Source: Neonectria sp. B-13
Taxonomy: Eukaryota > Ascomycota > Sordariomycetes > Hypocreales > Nectriaceae
Assembly (NCBI GenBank): GCA_002682825.1
Contig: NOKP01000008.1
Location: 917,595 to 981,594, forward strand
Length of the DNA: 64,000 nucleotides
Direction of reading: 5' to 3'
Shown: in pieces, positions 33,627 to 44,443 of the stretch
Numbering within the stretch: the first letter of the stretch is position 1
How the letters are laid out: each line of letters opens with the position of its first letter
The notes under the pieces: generated by a model
What the model saw: only the letters and a program-made list of their open reading frames with translations
Told to the model about the DNA's origin: nothing
Databases searched by the model: none
Translations under genes and position numbers: made by a program

Positions 33627-36356
33627 ATGACCTTGACAAGCAACCAGCCGCAGCCAGCCCACGGGGGTGAAGCTGGCACTGATAAGCCTACCTCGACACA
33701 CCAGCCTTTCGGCGATGCTACAGTCTCCTTTGCCGTCGACATATCTGGCAGTACCTACGGCCAGACCATCGCCGCGGAGCAGGCTTTCATCCGGAGCGTC
33801 TCACAACAACTATCGCCACGAGCGCGCTTCGACGCGAAGATACTGCCGTGGGATGATCGGGCCCATTCCATCCTCAGTCTGGCTCAAGTGCATAGGCTTG
33901 AAGACCAGGGCGGCACAAACCCTGGAGCCATTCTTGCCAACGACGCACACAAAGCTGCGCTTCTTCAGTCCTCGCTTTGGTTTCTCATGACGGACGGCCT
34001 GATCCAAAAGGACACTAGGGCCAAGTTCGCCAGCGATGTTGCCAAACACGGCGTGCACGGCATCAGCTGCGTCGTGGTGGTCTTTGGAAACCCAAGCACA
34101 GGTCCCGCAAGCTGCGATGTATCCGTCGGCATAGGCGTCTTTGCTGCCGTCCCAAACTGCGCCTTTCTCTTCTGCAACGAGACGAACGGGGACCTACGCG
34201 CCCTGCAAACGAAGGGCACCTTCAACGCGCTGCTCAAGGGGAGGCCGCACCCCGTCTTCGACTCGACCTCGCGCTGGGACTCGCTCCCGCAAGTTTCGGT
34301 CGCCGACTTCGCCGCCGTCGCTATCCCCAAACCACAGCGCCTGCAGGCTGACGAGCTCGCGCTGCAAGACTCGCTCGTCATTCAGATGGAGGACCTTTTT
34401 GCGAACCGACTCAACCCGGAGCAGATTTCACGCATCTTTGCCAACGAGGACAACCTCTCCACCGTCATAATGACCTCGCAGGCACGCAATCAACAGGATC
34501 GCTTCCAGACCTGGGTGCAGCAACAGACGATCCGTTCCGACGACCCGTTGCTTAAGCCTCGCCCCGACCACGGCACCCAGGCCGCATCGCTCTTCGCCGA
34601 GCTCTCTGACCTCGTCAGACGGGGGCAAGCTCCCCCACCAACCCTTCGAGCGCGCCTCCGAGCCGCCTACCGTGAGAATATGAAGCTCTTTATCTCCAAC
34701 TCGCAGACCCTGATGCGGAGGGCTCAGGAGCGAGACCATCTCATCAGCACCGCCTCGGCTGGCAGCTCCCGCAACATCGACGGCAGCCATTCACTCAGCA
34801 GCCCAGTGTCCTGCCGCCCGTTTAGCAGTCACCCGGTGGCAGTGACGCCCCGTCATCAGGCGGCCACTGCTTCTGCGCCCATGCAGCCACCAGGCGCGCC
34901 GCGGAGGCGACGGAGTTCACCGCATAGAGGACCGGTACATATCACCTCGGTTGAGCTACCACCTCCACCTCGACACAGGGGAGGGATGGAAGAGGAGAAG
35001 GCATGGGGCAGCTGGGAGGGGGGCGATATCGACGCTTCGTTGCGCGGACTGCTTTACACGCCGGGCCTTCGTTCGTCTACGGGCTCTTTCAAGGGTACCT
35101 GTCCAGTGTGCAGCGGTTCTGGCCTGACCCTGGCCTGGCTGTTCCGCGCCATTTCCCTGCCGCCGCCCACGCCATCGACTCCCGGTGGCACTGCCGGCTT
35201 CCCGCAGCCCCACAGCCGGAGTCGCCTTGCATTCCCCCTGGCCATGGGCCACTTCGCCGAGACGGCAGGCGTGCTTACCTCTTCTTTTCCCGGCTCGGCC
35301 CCGCTCTTGGTCTGCGAGCCTTGTTCTACATTCTACGCGCGAGACGGGGCGCTCTCGTTCGGCGTCACCGTCGCCCTGCCCCTGGTCCGCTATGCCGAGA
35401 ACCGCGAAATGGTGTGCCGGGCGCTGGCCACCGCCTTCGAGGGCCGCTTCGCCGATGGCGACCTGCCGCAGGTCTTCTTGTCTGTGCTGCTTCTGGCGGC
35501 TGAAAAGGCCGGAGGTCGCGGTTCGCCGGCGCCGCCGACCCCGACCCCGACGGTCCGGGGGGATGACGTCGAGGCTGCGTTTGCTGCCGCTGCCGCCGCC
35601 AACACCTTCCGTGCTGCCGCCGAGTGGACGGCGCATGACCTGCTGCACTCGTTGCCGGTGTTGCGCGAGCTGTCCGAGTCCTTCTCACTGCCGCATGCCG
35701 CACCTCTCCACTGGCCACTGGGGACTGTACTGGCCGGGTCGTTCGAGGAGTCGGAGCTAGGAGACGGTGGGGCCGGCGGGGCCTCCGGAGCCGGTGGGTC
35801 GTCGTTGCTGCGGTATCCACTCGAGGGCTTCGTCGTGATGCTGCGGGCGGCGGCCTTGGTGAAGGTGGGGCCCGAGGCGCGGCGGCGCGCAACACTCCGG
35901 CGCCTACTATACCTACTCTGCGAAGAGCTCAAGAAGGCTGCGGCGGAGCTGCCGTCATCACAATCGGTGGCGCAACTATTTGGAGGACTTCTCGGAGAGC
36001 CCACTTCAACGGATCACGAGGATCCCATGAAAGGGCACGAGATTTGGCAGCCGGCCGACTCCGTCCCTATTTCGTCTCTACAGCTGACGCCGCTGTTGAG
36101 TGCGGCGAGCTACAGGGTCATGAGCCAGGCCGAGGAATTTCGATACCTCGAAGACCCTTCGCTTGCCTGGGTCGGCCCCACCATTGCCATTTTCTTGCAC
36201 GGCTTGTTCTTAGTGGTTCAGGCCAGACCCGAGCTACCGGCGTGGGAAACGTTTGAGGCTGTGACCAGCATTCCGGCTCTCAGGCATGTCCTCGTTCGAC
36301 CGGAGGAGGCCGACCAAGATGCTGTTCACACAATGTGGCGTGAGATCCACGGTTAG
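33627..36356 (+). CDS. VWA-domain protein with split CxxC pairs
   Basis: Single exon, 909 residues. The N-terminal von Willebrand A-like domain (about 30-235) carries the MIDAS start VSFAVDISGSTYG and a later LMTDG, so metal binding is likely. A helical segment (about 280-390) follows, then a Pro/Ser/His-rich linker. The C-terminal half contains GTCPVCSGSG (about 497) and LVCEPCSTFYARDG (about 572), two CxxC pairs that could form one zinc ribbon, followed by long helical stretches. I do not recognise the C-terminal family. No signal peptide, so intracellular. The start is the first ATG of the frame. The gene is very GC-rich and intronless, unlike its neighbours, and sits beside the AT-rich stretch. 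Confidence 0.75.
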   Translation: MTLTSNQPQPAHGGEAGTDKPTSTHQPFGDATVSFAVDISGSTYGQTIAAEQAFIRSVSQQLSPRARFDAKILPWDDRAHSILSLAQVHRLEDQGGTNPGAILANDAHKAALLQSSLWFLMTDGLIQKDTRAKFASDVAKHGVHGISCVVVVFGNPSTGPASCDVSVGIGVFAAVPNCAFLFCNETNGDLRALQTKGTFNALLKGRPHPVFDSTSRWDSLPQVSVADFAAVAIPKPQRLQADELALQDSLVIQMEDLFANRLNPEQISRIFANEDNLSTVIMTSQARNQQDRFQTWVQQQTIRSDDPLLKPRPDHGTQAASLFAELSDLVRRGQAPPPTLRARLRAAYRENMKLFISNSQTLMRRAQERDHLISTASAGSSRNIDGSHSLSSPVSCRPFSSHPVAVTPRHQAATASAPMQPPGAPRRRRSSPHRGPVHITSVELPPPPRHRGGMEEEKAWGSWEGGDIDASLRGLLYTPGLRSSTGSFKGTCPVCSGSGLTLAWLFRAISLPPPTPSTPGGTAGFPQPHSRSRLAFPLAMGHFAETAGVLTSSFPGSAPLLVCEPCSTFYARDGALSFGVTVALPLVRYAENREMVCRALATAFEGRFADGDLPQVFLSVLLLAAEKAGGRGSPAPPTPTPTVRGDDVEAAFAAAAAANTFRAAAEWTAHDLLHSLPVLRELSESFSLPHAAPLHWPLGTVLAGSFEESELGDGGAGGASGAGGSSLLRYPLEGFVVMLRAAALVKVGPEARRRATLRRLLYLLCEELKKAAAELPSSQSVAQLFGGLLGEPTSTDHEDPMKGHEIWQPADSVPISSLQLTPLLSAASYRVMSQAEEFRYLEDPSLAWVGPTIAIFLHGLFLVVQARPELPAWETFEAVTSIPALRHVLVRPEEADQDAVHTMWREIHG

Positions 36357-36594
36357 GCACAATTTAGGCCATTATTTGATCACATAAACAGTTTTTATTT
36401 TGGCTTTGTAAATGGTTCGAGTTATTTGGATATAGGTCGTTGAGGCTATAGGACCGTGGTATGTTAGACGTTGAATAACACTATTTTTTATTTAATATAG
36501 CCCTCTACAGTCACGTTGGTCAAAGTCGTCCTTTGAGAGCTGTACGTGCGGCATGAACAGCATGGAACGAAGCAGCTACCACCCACAGCTATCT

Positions 36595-38552
36595 CTATAA
36601 AATCTGCTTCTCAGGCTCTTGTTGCGTCTGCTGCTGTGTATCATTTGCTGTAGACGTTACTCCGACTTGGCTATCACTCTCGTTGTCATCGAATGTTTCC
36701 TTTTGGCGACTAATAACGTGGGCATAGACGCCAAATGCTATAGCCGTGAAGGTCACGGTGAGGACCACCCAAATCCAGATGTGAGATGGTGCAGTAAGGT
36801 AGTCGGTCTCGGTGAAGAAGGGCATAGAAAACACGGCCTGTTTTCGCAGTCAGATACGGATGACGACTTGGAAATTATAGGTTTTCCTATTAGAAGGATG
36901 GGGCTTTACCGCAAAGGATGCTGCAGGGAGAAAGAGCATTGTTACAATTGCTATCTACAGATTACCGCAGTCAGCATCAGTAGGCTCTACAACCAGCATG
37001 CCATTTGATGGCGGGGCTTTACTCACCGTCTTCATAGCAACGCTGTCGTTTTTCATACTGATTGTGAGCTGGTGGGACTGAAAAGCAACCTTTTGCGATA
37101 ACTTGGTATCCGCTTGTGCTGTCTTGAGGATTGCTTGCAAGGTGTTGTCGTTCGTCACTTGAATTTGGTTGAAGAGCTGCATGGTGAGGTGTGATGAGCA
37201 TGTGAGTGGGATCTGGTGAATGGGATGGGTGACGGGATCCAGTCTTACCAAAGTCAAAACGTTTTGAATCTTTTTCTCCATCTCATCTGCAAAGCTTACA
37301 ATGGCGTTAAGCTGCGACATGAGCTGCTCGCTCTTGAGGCTCTCCCTCTCGCCGTCCTCAGTGGACGTGATTGAGTTCGTACCACCACCCTCACTAGCAG
37401 TCGACGTGGGGTTAAATTTGGGCGATCGGATCTCCGATAATATGAATTCGACGCGATGCAGCTCAGACTTGTAACGATGTAAATGCGCAGCCATTATGTG
37501 CAACGCGGTGTTGATGTCCTTGCTTGCGTCTGAAAATGCCGATGACTGCGTAGCGATCTCCAACTGAAGCTGCTTCTCATGCATCACTAATTGTTGGTTA
37601 AAGCAGAACAAAACATTGTTCCACCATCTCAAAGCGCTTGAGAGATAAATTAGATGGATAAACCAGCGGCTCTTGGGGGAGCTCGTGCCGGACCGCCTCC
37701 GTATGGCCCCCCGGGCGCGAGTCAACGGTTCTTCGATGAGGCTGCGTAGACGACTGTCGAGAAGGTTGACAACCACAACATTGGTCCCTCCCGTCTCGGC
37801 GTCGTGCCGGACCCACAAGCCGATCTGGGAGCCGCGAATGTCCGTCTTGGTGCCGGACAAGTGGATATAGTGGAACGGGTCCATCTGATTGCTGCCGGCC
37901 CTGCTCTTTGTGTGGTCCTTGGCCTGGATGTGACATGTGGTGAGAGTTCTAACCGGTATCAGACACCAGTAGTCCCAGCAATGGGACGAGGTCCGGCGGA
38001 AACCGGTCCCGCAGACCTGGTACGGCCTGGAAAGGGCGGCAAGGAAGGCGACTGGGACTTGGTAAGTGGACATGAGGGACCGGAAGGCTTGCTGGCTAAC
38101 TTGGAGCCGCCCACGGTCGGTCGACGCGGCTGGCGACTTGGCATCGGGGGTCAACCGGGAGATGGCGCTGGCCGGTGCATCAGCGGCGGGAGTCGAGCAT
38201 TGAGGCGGAACTATGCTTACCACAACTCAAAGCCAGTCGGTGCTTGGCCCTGCCAGGCACATGTTAGACAAATGCCACCGTTCGTGGGCGGAGACAGGGA
38301 CTCACTCGAGAGGACAACCAGGCCAATGCCTGATTGTCGTTTAGCGTCGTCTCTTGGGCATCTGCGGAGGTTAAGGTGAGCGAGGTCTCCTAGGGCGAGG
38401 CGGCGCTTACTCGTCCATTGCACAGAGGCTAGCAACACGTACAGAGACGTGCTCTTGGCCAGCTGATCCGTCTCAATCTCCCTAAAGGCCCCGGCCACGT
38501 CGTCTTCATAGTCACTTTGGGCGATATGTATCAGCAGTCCGCAGTCGAGCAT
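36595..38552 (-). CDS. CorA-like fungal membrane protein
   Basis: Proposed exons 38411-38552, 38306-38361, 38221-38249, 37249-38167, 37027-37176, 36910-36954 and 36595-36837 on the minus strand, about 527 residues. The central part has long helices (HRYKSELHRVEFILSEIRS; LMSQLNAIVSFADEMEKKIQNVL), then LFNQIQVTNDNTLQAI. Two membrane helices near the end follow: IAIVTMLFLPAASFAAVFSMPFF and IWIWVVLTVTFTAIAFGVYAHVI. This is the layout of fungal CorA-like divalent-cation-transporter-related proteins, often found in variable regions; transport itself is not demonstrated and no GMN motif is visible. The 72-nt intron 37177-37248 is in frame and was called because it restores the helix. A further in-frame intron near 37870-37940 is possible. 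Confidence 0.65.
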
Positions 38553-39047
38553 TGGGGAAGGGAACACGGATCGAGCCTACAGATCTGGATCGAAGCAGGC
38601 AAGATTGTACGGCCACTCATGGGTCGAGTTCGCCCTAGGCGTTGGCGGTCGATGGGACACTTCTGCTTGGGCTGGGCTTAACGTTGCCATTGTGTGCCTG
38701 GGCTGTTTCGTTATTCAGGCACCGAGGCCGGTTTTCGAACGGTAGAGGAAAGGGAGGGTTCGGTTCATTCGCGAGGCTGTCGCATATGACTCCGTATGGA
38801 TTAGGCGTCCGGACGCCTTGGGTCCAATCTTCCGGGCTGCCTCAACTTGCGCCCAGTCTGCCTCGTCACTTATCTCTATTGGCATTCAACCCCGCCACGG
38901 CGAGTCGGCTGAGCGCCGCCACTCACTCTGCAGAAACACAGCCCCCTCGAAAACGAACCCAGCAATTCCAGCCGTTGCTGCACTTTTAATTCAGCAATTT
39001 ATCATGTACTGGAGCTCAGCAACCTGTCTCCTTGAAACTGAAGGGCA
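38553..39047. other. Intergenic
   Basis: Divergent upstream region between the CorA-like gene and the disordered protein. No supported gene. Confidence 0.45.
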
Positions 39048-40205
39048 ATGGCAACATTCTCGGCCAGCTGGACGCTTCCCAACGACCCGGCGGCCGCGGA
39101 CGCTGCTCAGCCGCACTTGGAAGCCTTCTCCTCAGAATGGACTCTGAACACCATTCCCGAGTCTATGTCGGACACAGCGACGTTGCAGGGCCACGAGACT
39201 CCGGGCTGGGATCGGAGCACGGCCTCCAGCAACTTGACATCCACGGCGCAAACGTATCCAAGCGAGACTGCCACCACTATCATACCCTCGTCCCAGACCT
39301 TCGAGAAAAGCTGGACTCTGCCACGGCGCGTCGACCCTGGCATCCCGGTTCCTCCTCCAGTTCTTCCGAGCCACAGCTGGTCGCCCGGGGCACCGGTTCG
39401 TGGCCTTGACCGACGAGATGGGAGCTCCAGCATCAGCGGCATCATGGGAAGGCTCCCCAGCCACGTGGTTCCTGGTGCCTCGACCAGTTCCAATTCCGCA
39501 CAATATCACCCTTCCCCTGCGGGCTCGGCAGTCGCCGCCTTTCCTGGGAACTTTAGGCCGCGAGGATATTCAAACAATGCCCAGTCGAGCGCTCAGAGCG
39601 CCGGTCTCGGGCAGGTCCGGCCGCCTCGGCCAGCGGCATACGCAACCGACAATACTAGCCCGCAGGGACAGAAAGACTCGAGCGCCTCTGCCGGGGCTGT
39701 ATCATTGCGTCCAGCGGGCACTGTGGTTAGGCCGGCTGGGTTTTCGTCAGACTCGACGAGCCCCTGGAACCCCGGCGACCCGGGACAGGTTTCCAGCTCG
39801 TCAGCTGGGTCATGGAACAGGACCTCTCATCGCCCTACAGCATTCGCATCCGACACGAGTCCGGCAAGGGGGTCCGCAGGCTCCACCTTGTATACCCACC
39901 GTCCGCCGCGGCCAGCAGGCTTCGCCCCCGACACCGTGACCCCGCAGACGCCGGGTAGAGATCAATCGCCGGCGGATCCTGCGACCGCCTCGCTCCCGGG
40001 GTCAATGGCCCGCTGGCTGCCGATAGATGCGGCCGGTCATGGGTTCGCGCCGATCGAGGTGCCCGTGTACGCGGCCACCTTGCCGGAGACGAACCCGTGG
40101 CTCTTCGCCGACTTGGACCAAGCGTATAATCCACCGGCGGCCCCGCTCACGGCCACTGCGCCGTGGCACGCCGACGACGATGAAATCCAGTGGCGGAATT
40201 TGTAA
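39048..40205 (+). CDS. Disordered Ser/Pro-rich repeat protein
   Basis: Single exon, 385 residues, no recognised domain. Almost the entire protein is low complexity (Ser, Pro, Ala, Gly, Thr). A degenerate motif recurs: RPAAYATDNTSP, RPAGFSSDSTSP, RPTAFASDTSP and RPAGFAPDTVTP, spaced by about 30 residues of Ser/Gly-rich linker. The C-terminus is distinct and more ordered (NPWLFADLDQAYNPPAAP ... WHADDDEIQWRNL). No signal peptide or membrane segment. The motif regularity and single long frame argue for a real gene, but it could be taxon-restricted. Confidence 0.6.
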   Translation: MATFSASWTLPNDPAAADAAQPHLEAFSSEWTLNTIPESMSDTATLQGHETPGWDRSTASSNLTSTAQTYPSETATTIIPSSQTFEKSWTLPRRVDPGIPVPPPVLPSHSWSPGAPVRGLDRRDGSSSISGIMGRLPSHVVPGASTSSNSAQYHPSPAGSAVAAFPGNFRPRGYSNNAQSSAQSAGLGQVRPPRPAAYATDNTSPQGQKDSSASAGAVSLRPAGTVVRPAGFSSDSTSPWNPGDPGQVSSSSAGSWNRTSHRPTAFASDTSPARGSAGSTLYTHRPPRPAGFAPDTVTPQTPGRDQSPADPATASLPGSMARWLPIDAAGHGFAPIEVPVYAATLPETNPWLFADLDQAYNPPAAPLTATAPWHADDDEIQWRNL

Positions 40206-40555
40206 CAGTCACCAGTACCTGACGGGTCCATAGAATGCATTTCCATGCGGTTGTATGATAATCTTTGGCACAGTAAAGTCTACAAGTTACGGTTCTGTTA
40301 TGAGGGACAATCAGTATTTAGATCCATATCAAGGTTCTTGATTTCATTATATGATCATTAGAAGCAGCTTTAATACATGCTTTTGGATAAAATTATCCCA
40401 AGGAGCTCAAAAGGAAGCAACTTCCCGTTGTCAAATGCCCAAAAGTTCCCAACCTGGACTGACGAGACCGTGATAAACAGAGTTATTACAAACTGTCACA
40501 TTCCTACTCATGTCGCTGGTCAAAAGGCACACTCCACCGAGCTCAAATTCCCATC
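40206..40555. other. Convergent intergenic region
   Basis: AT-rich 3' flanks of the repeat protein gene and the secreted-protein gene. Nothing else seen. Confidence 0.5.
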
Positions 40556-41272
40556 TTACTTTGACGGGCATTTGCACGTTGGATCGAAGACAACCGGGCA
40601 TTCACAGCAGACGGCATTGTCGCTCCAAGTGAGATGGGCACCCCAGTTGTACGCCTGATTGAGGGTGTTGTACTCAGAGTAGGCCAACGAGATTTTCCCC
40701 GTCTTCGGGTTCAGAAAGACCATGTTGATGCCGTTACTTCGGCCAAAGGGCTTGCCTCCGGGTACGGAAAAGTCTCCCTTCCAGTAGAAGCTGAAGGTGT
40801 TGCAGCCGTAGGCAACCTTGCCTTTCTTGATCAGGTTCGGCTGCTGGGGGACCGTCTTCTGATATTTGAGGAACTCGGCACGGTTTTTCCAGACCGGAGG
40901 GAAGTCATCTTTCTGATAATGATGTTAGATCACAGTAAACACCGTGAGTAGCTCAAACCCGCAAGGCAGAGACTGTATACAGGCGAAGTTTACCTCGGCA
41001 TGTGCGGCAATGATGTTCGGTTCTCCGACGACCCACCAGTTGGACTGTGAATACACCTTGTACTCGGGATCGAAGATTTCTATAATCTGCTTGCCACCGT
41101 CCGTGATTCCATCATAAGACCCAATGTACTTGGGCACGAGATCCTCGAGGTGCTTGCGAGGCCAGCAATGCTCTTTCTCAGGCTTCTCGTGGTAGGGCTT
41201 TCCGCGGGGCTCGTTGGTGGCCGTAACAGATAGCACCCATGCCAGGGCAGAGAAGGCAACGCTAGTCTTCAT
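40556..41272 (-). CDS. Small secreted protein, unknown
   Basis: Exons 40994-41272 and 40556-40912 (81-nt intron), 211 residues. The N-terminus MKTSVAFSALAWVLSVTA is a signal peptide. The mature part contains an HLEDLVPKYIGSYDGI ... IIEIFDPEYKVYSQSNWWV pattern that resembles secreted NTF2-like proteins of fungi, then NGINMVFLNPKTGKISLAYSEYN, and ends Cys-rich (CCECPVVFDPTCKCPSK). The NTF2-like idea is a pattern judgement only. It may be an extracellular or effector-like protein. The intron is supported by frame and by a stop if read through. Confidence 0.75.
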
Positions 41273-44149
41273 GATGAGGTCTGAGAGGATTGGTTTGGGT
41301 GGGTTCAAAGGGAGATTGATAAGCTATGGTTCTTCTGTTGAGGACTTCCATCTCCAGCCGACTTCCGTCAATTTATACCCAGGTCACGACGCGTCTAGGA
41401 GGCAAACTTGAGCACTTTTCATGTCGAAGATGCTGCGGCAAGTTCCGACTGGACGGTTGAAGCCATACGGCAAGGTTTATAACGGTAGTCTAACGGAAAT
41501 GACTGTGCAATGATGAGTTGACTCTCTCGCAGTAAGCATCCCGCCAGTCAAACACGGGCCGCGACAACGTCTCAGGCTGTTGATTTCAATTCACTCAATT
41601 CACGTAACAGTAGACACCTGAAGACGCGGCTCTCTGACGGTGGTGGCTTGCCGATATCGAAGGGATAGACCTCAGCCATGGCGCTTCGTGGCGTCCAAAC
41701 ACCTTTAAGGTTATGCACTGGGCAGAAGGCCGGTTTGATAGTCGCATCGGTACGTCCGTAGCGCCTCCGGCCCAGCACCCCGGGTCTCGTACCCTCGTAA
41801 GGCTGTATTTAGGCGAGACGTATACCAGTCAACGACGTGCGGAATGCTTCCACGGTGAGCGGGCACCTATCCCATCCCGTTGGAGCGGCCGCTAGTCGGC
41901 GGCTGAAGAGCTAGCAACGGGGGAGAGGCGTGTTAGTCGTTGCTTTGTTGCCACGACGCTACCTGCGAGTCCTAGATCTACGATGTGCAGATTGGATGCC
42001 CTGGCTTGGGGCGTTAGAGTAACCTGAGGAAAGATGGATGGGACTCTGCGAGTTGTTGGCAGCTGGTCGCAGAGAAGTGCCGGTTAACCCTGGCCACCTC
42101 GTATTTGGACCTCTGAGAGAGCGTCGTCGATCATCGCTAGTCTTTGCCCTAATGATCTTTCTCATCATTTGACTCACTGCCGAGAGACTTGGTCTAGATA
42201 TGGCTGGCTAGCTGAACTGCTGCAGGTACTCCCAGCGCAGCTCGTGGAAAATGGAGGATCGTTCCAGAAGGGCAAAACTGGCTAATATCAGATTTCAAGC
42301 TCTTGAATTTCTCCTCTATCTAGCAAAGCTTCTGACTCGGTTGGGTGGTCGAGCAACATGGTTCCCTTTTCAAAAGGGGTTTCAATATGATATTGTATAT
42401 GGGAGATGGCGACTTACACGTGGCGTTATTTAAACCGCTTACCCTATCCTAGAAATCATACATTGAACTTGAATACTTGGGCTGTAACGAAGTCTGCCGT
42501 TACGAGAATCAGCACGAAGAGAACTTACCCCGATTACCTCAAAGGAACCGGTCAGCTCACCAGCGTTTGGGTGACTTTTACCAGCTTCAATATCGGGCCA
42601 ATACTACTTCAGCTGAGGCTGTCCACGAAACGCAGTTGGGAAATCTCCGCCATTTGCTTTTGTCAGAAAGTTCGAGTGCCAGAAGTAGACGCGGGGTGCG
42701 AGAACCATCCTCACAATCTTAGTAGCCTCTTCCTCGAAGACGTCGTAGAAGCCAGCAATCACTACTCCCATCGGTACAGAAGTGATCTATTCTCAAGTCG
42801 TCGCCCGGTGTAGGCTTGAAAAGGGAACCACAGTGCAAGAAATTATTCACCAAGCGTTGCCGACAAAGTCACGAGCTGATGTTTGCTCTCCAACTCCTTA
42901 AAGTTGTTTCACGGTGAAACGCTCCGAGATGTTTACCCTGGTGATTTCGAGGCGCAAGTCGTGAAGCATCTCTCGACCTCGGCGCATTCATGCAGTCTTA
43001 ACCAGCCAGAAACAAAATTTATCAAGCAGTTCTTTGAAACTGGCTCAGGGGGAGGAATCGGAAGACATCCTCATGCATTACGGTGGAAGAGTCGGTGGCG
43101 ACGGGCCGCCAGCCCAGTCAAGCCTTCCAACGCCGAATACGGTAGCCACCGCCCCCAGATGGCCTTACCCCCGGAAATAAATAAGAGAAGAGAAGCCTCC
43201 ATCTCCACTTACCAAAAGTTGAGATAGACTACAGTGCAGCATGTGTGTGGTTCTGGGGCTTACGAGCTGACGACGGGCAATGGTCTTGAGCCGGCCGGAT
43301 ACCTGTAGTCTCACGTCTGCTGTTAGATTCACCCGTCATCTAGGACCATTCATTGCTCTGGGGTTATAGAAGGAGTTGTGTTTCAGTATAGCAACAATTG
43401 GGAAAGCGAGCAAACGACATGTCCCATACCAAGAATAAAAATCTGGCAAACACACAGCCACCCGCCGATTGCGTTCATACATACTGTCTCTCAGCCCAAC
43501 CAAACGACCGAGGCTTTGAAACAAAGGCGCATCCATTCCGAAAGCCCGGGGCAGCCAAAATGCTGAAAAGTCCGCGGCGTCCTTGGGAGATGGGGCTAGC
43601 GGGCACAGCTGAATTCGATCATGCAACCATCGCCGCCACAAAGTTTTGAGGCTTGATTGATGTTGGCCGGGTCGAGGCCAAAATCAAGGCAACCTAACAA
43701 GGTATAAAGGTACTAGTTAGCTAAGGGAATTAAGCTATTGGGCCCCCCCAAAAAGGGTGGTCAGACGCACCAAGTACAGTTTCGGTGCTGCTCACCAGTC
43801 TTTTTCAAACGCTGAACTCTTTCTGTCAAGTCCGGCAGATCTGTTCCTTATTAAGCCAAGTTTGAAATTGCCATACGCATTGATTAAGATCACATTCGAA
43901 GGTTAAGCCAACTCGCAACTTTTCGTTCAAAAACTAGAGATGTGATTATCATTGTTCTAACCTATTTGGCCCATGTCTCTTTCTCATCGCTGCCATCAAA
44001 GCTTTAAAGAGCGTGTAAGTGCGTTCCAATCATCAACGCCATAATTGAAGTATCCTCCCCCATTATTTGTCCTACTCCATTTGGCCTCATTCTCATCATT
44101 CGTCGGTGTCTCGCCATCCCGGTTCAGACCATGTCCCCAAGCGTGCCGC
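41273..44149. other. Long intergenic stretch
   Basis: 2.9 kb with no gene I can support. Short open frames on both strands (for example 43336-43641 minus, 42406-42813 plus) lack start context, domain or splice continuation. A homopolymer tract (GGCCCCCCCAAAAAGGG) lies near 43740. Possibly relic sequence. Confidence 0.4.
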
Positions 44150-44443
44150 TTAGAACCAAGACTTGACCCAATCTGTTGCGCGTTTGTAGGCACCATAGCT
44201 GCCGTATCCTCCCCTGGGAGGAGGATAAGAGCCGTACTTGCTGGGCTTTCCCTTGTAGCTGCCATATGTGCCGTAACTCTTCGGCTTGGCCTTGTTGCCG
44301 TAGTCGCCGTAGTTCCCGTAGCCTCCCTTGGGTGCTGGGTAGTCGCCGTAGCCGCCTGGAGCCGCGACCGCCTCGGCATTGGGGGCTGGGGCCGCGACGA
44401 TGGCCGGGACGACGGCGGCGAGGGCGAGGATGGACAGCTTCAT
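44150..44443 (-). CDS. Gly/Tyr-rich small secreted peptide
   Basis: 97 residues: signal peptide MKLSILALAAVVPAIVAAPAP, then five Gly/Tyr modules (GGYGDYP, GGYGNYGDYGN, SYGTYGSYKG, KYGSYPPP, GGYGSYGAY) and a C-terminal ATDWVKSWF preceded by KR, a possible Kex2 site. No intron needed. Proteins of this composition are found in fungal cell walls and extracellular matrices; they could alternatively be peptide precursors. A UstYa-like gene starts 1.5 kb away, which is the only reason to consider a processed-peptide role. Confidence 0.7.
   Translation of the reverse strand: MKLSILALAAVVPAIVAAPAPNAEAVAAPGGYGDYPAPKGGYGNYGDYGNKAKPKSYGTYGSYKGKPSKYGSYPPPRGGYGSYGAYKRATDWVKSWF

Noticed and set aside
34956..36004. 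Arg/Gly-rich frames antisense to the VWA gene
   Set aside because: GC-driven shadows with no recognisable domain.
36415..36430. GGTTCGA as a tRNA T-loop
   Set aside because: No matching acceptor stem, D-arm or anticodon arm around it.
43336..43641. 101-residue minus-strand frame
   Set aside because: Looks weakly protein-like, but no domain, splice continuation or start context; overlapping plus frame is equally long.
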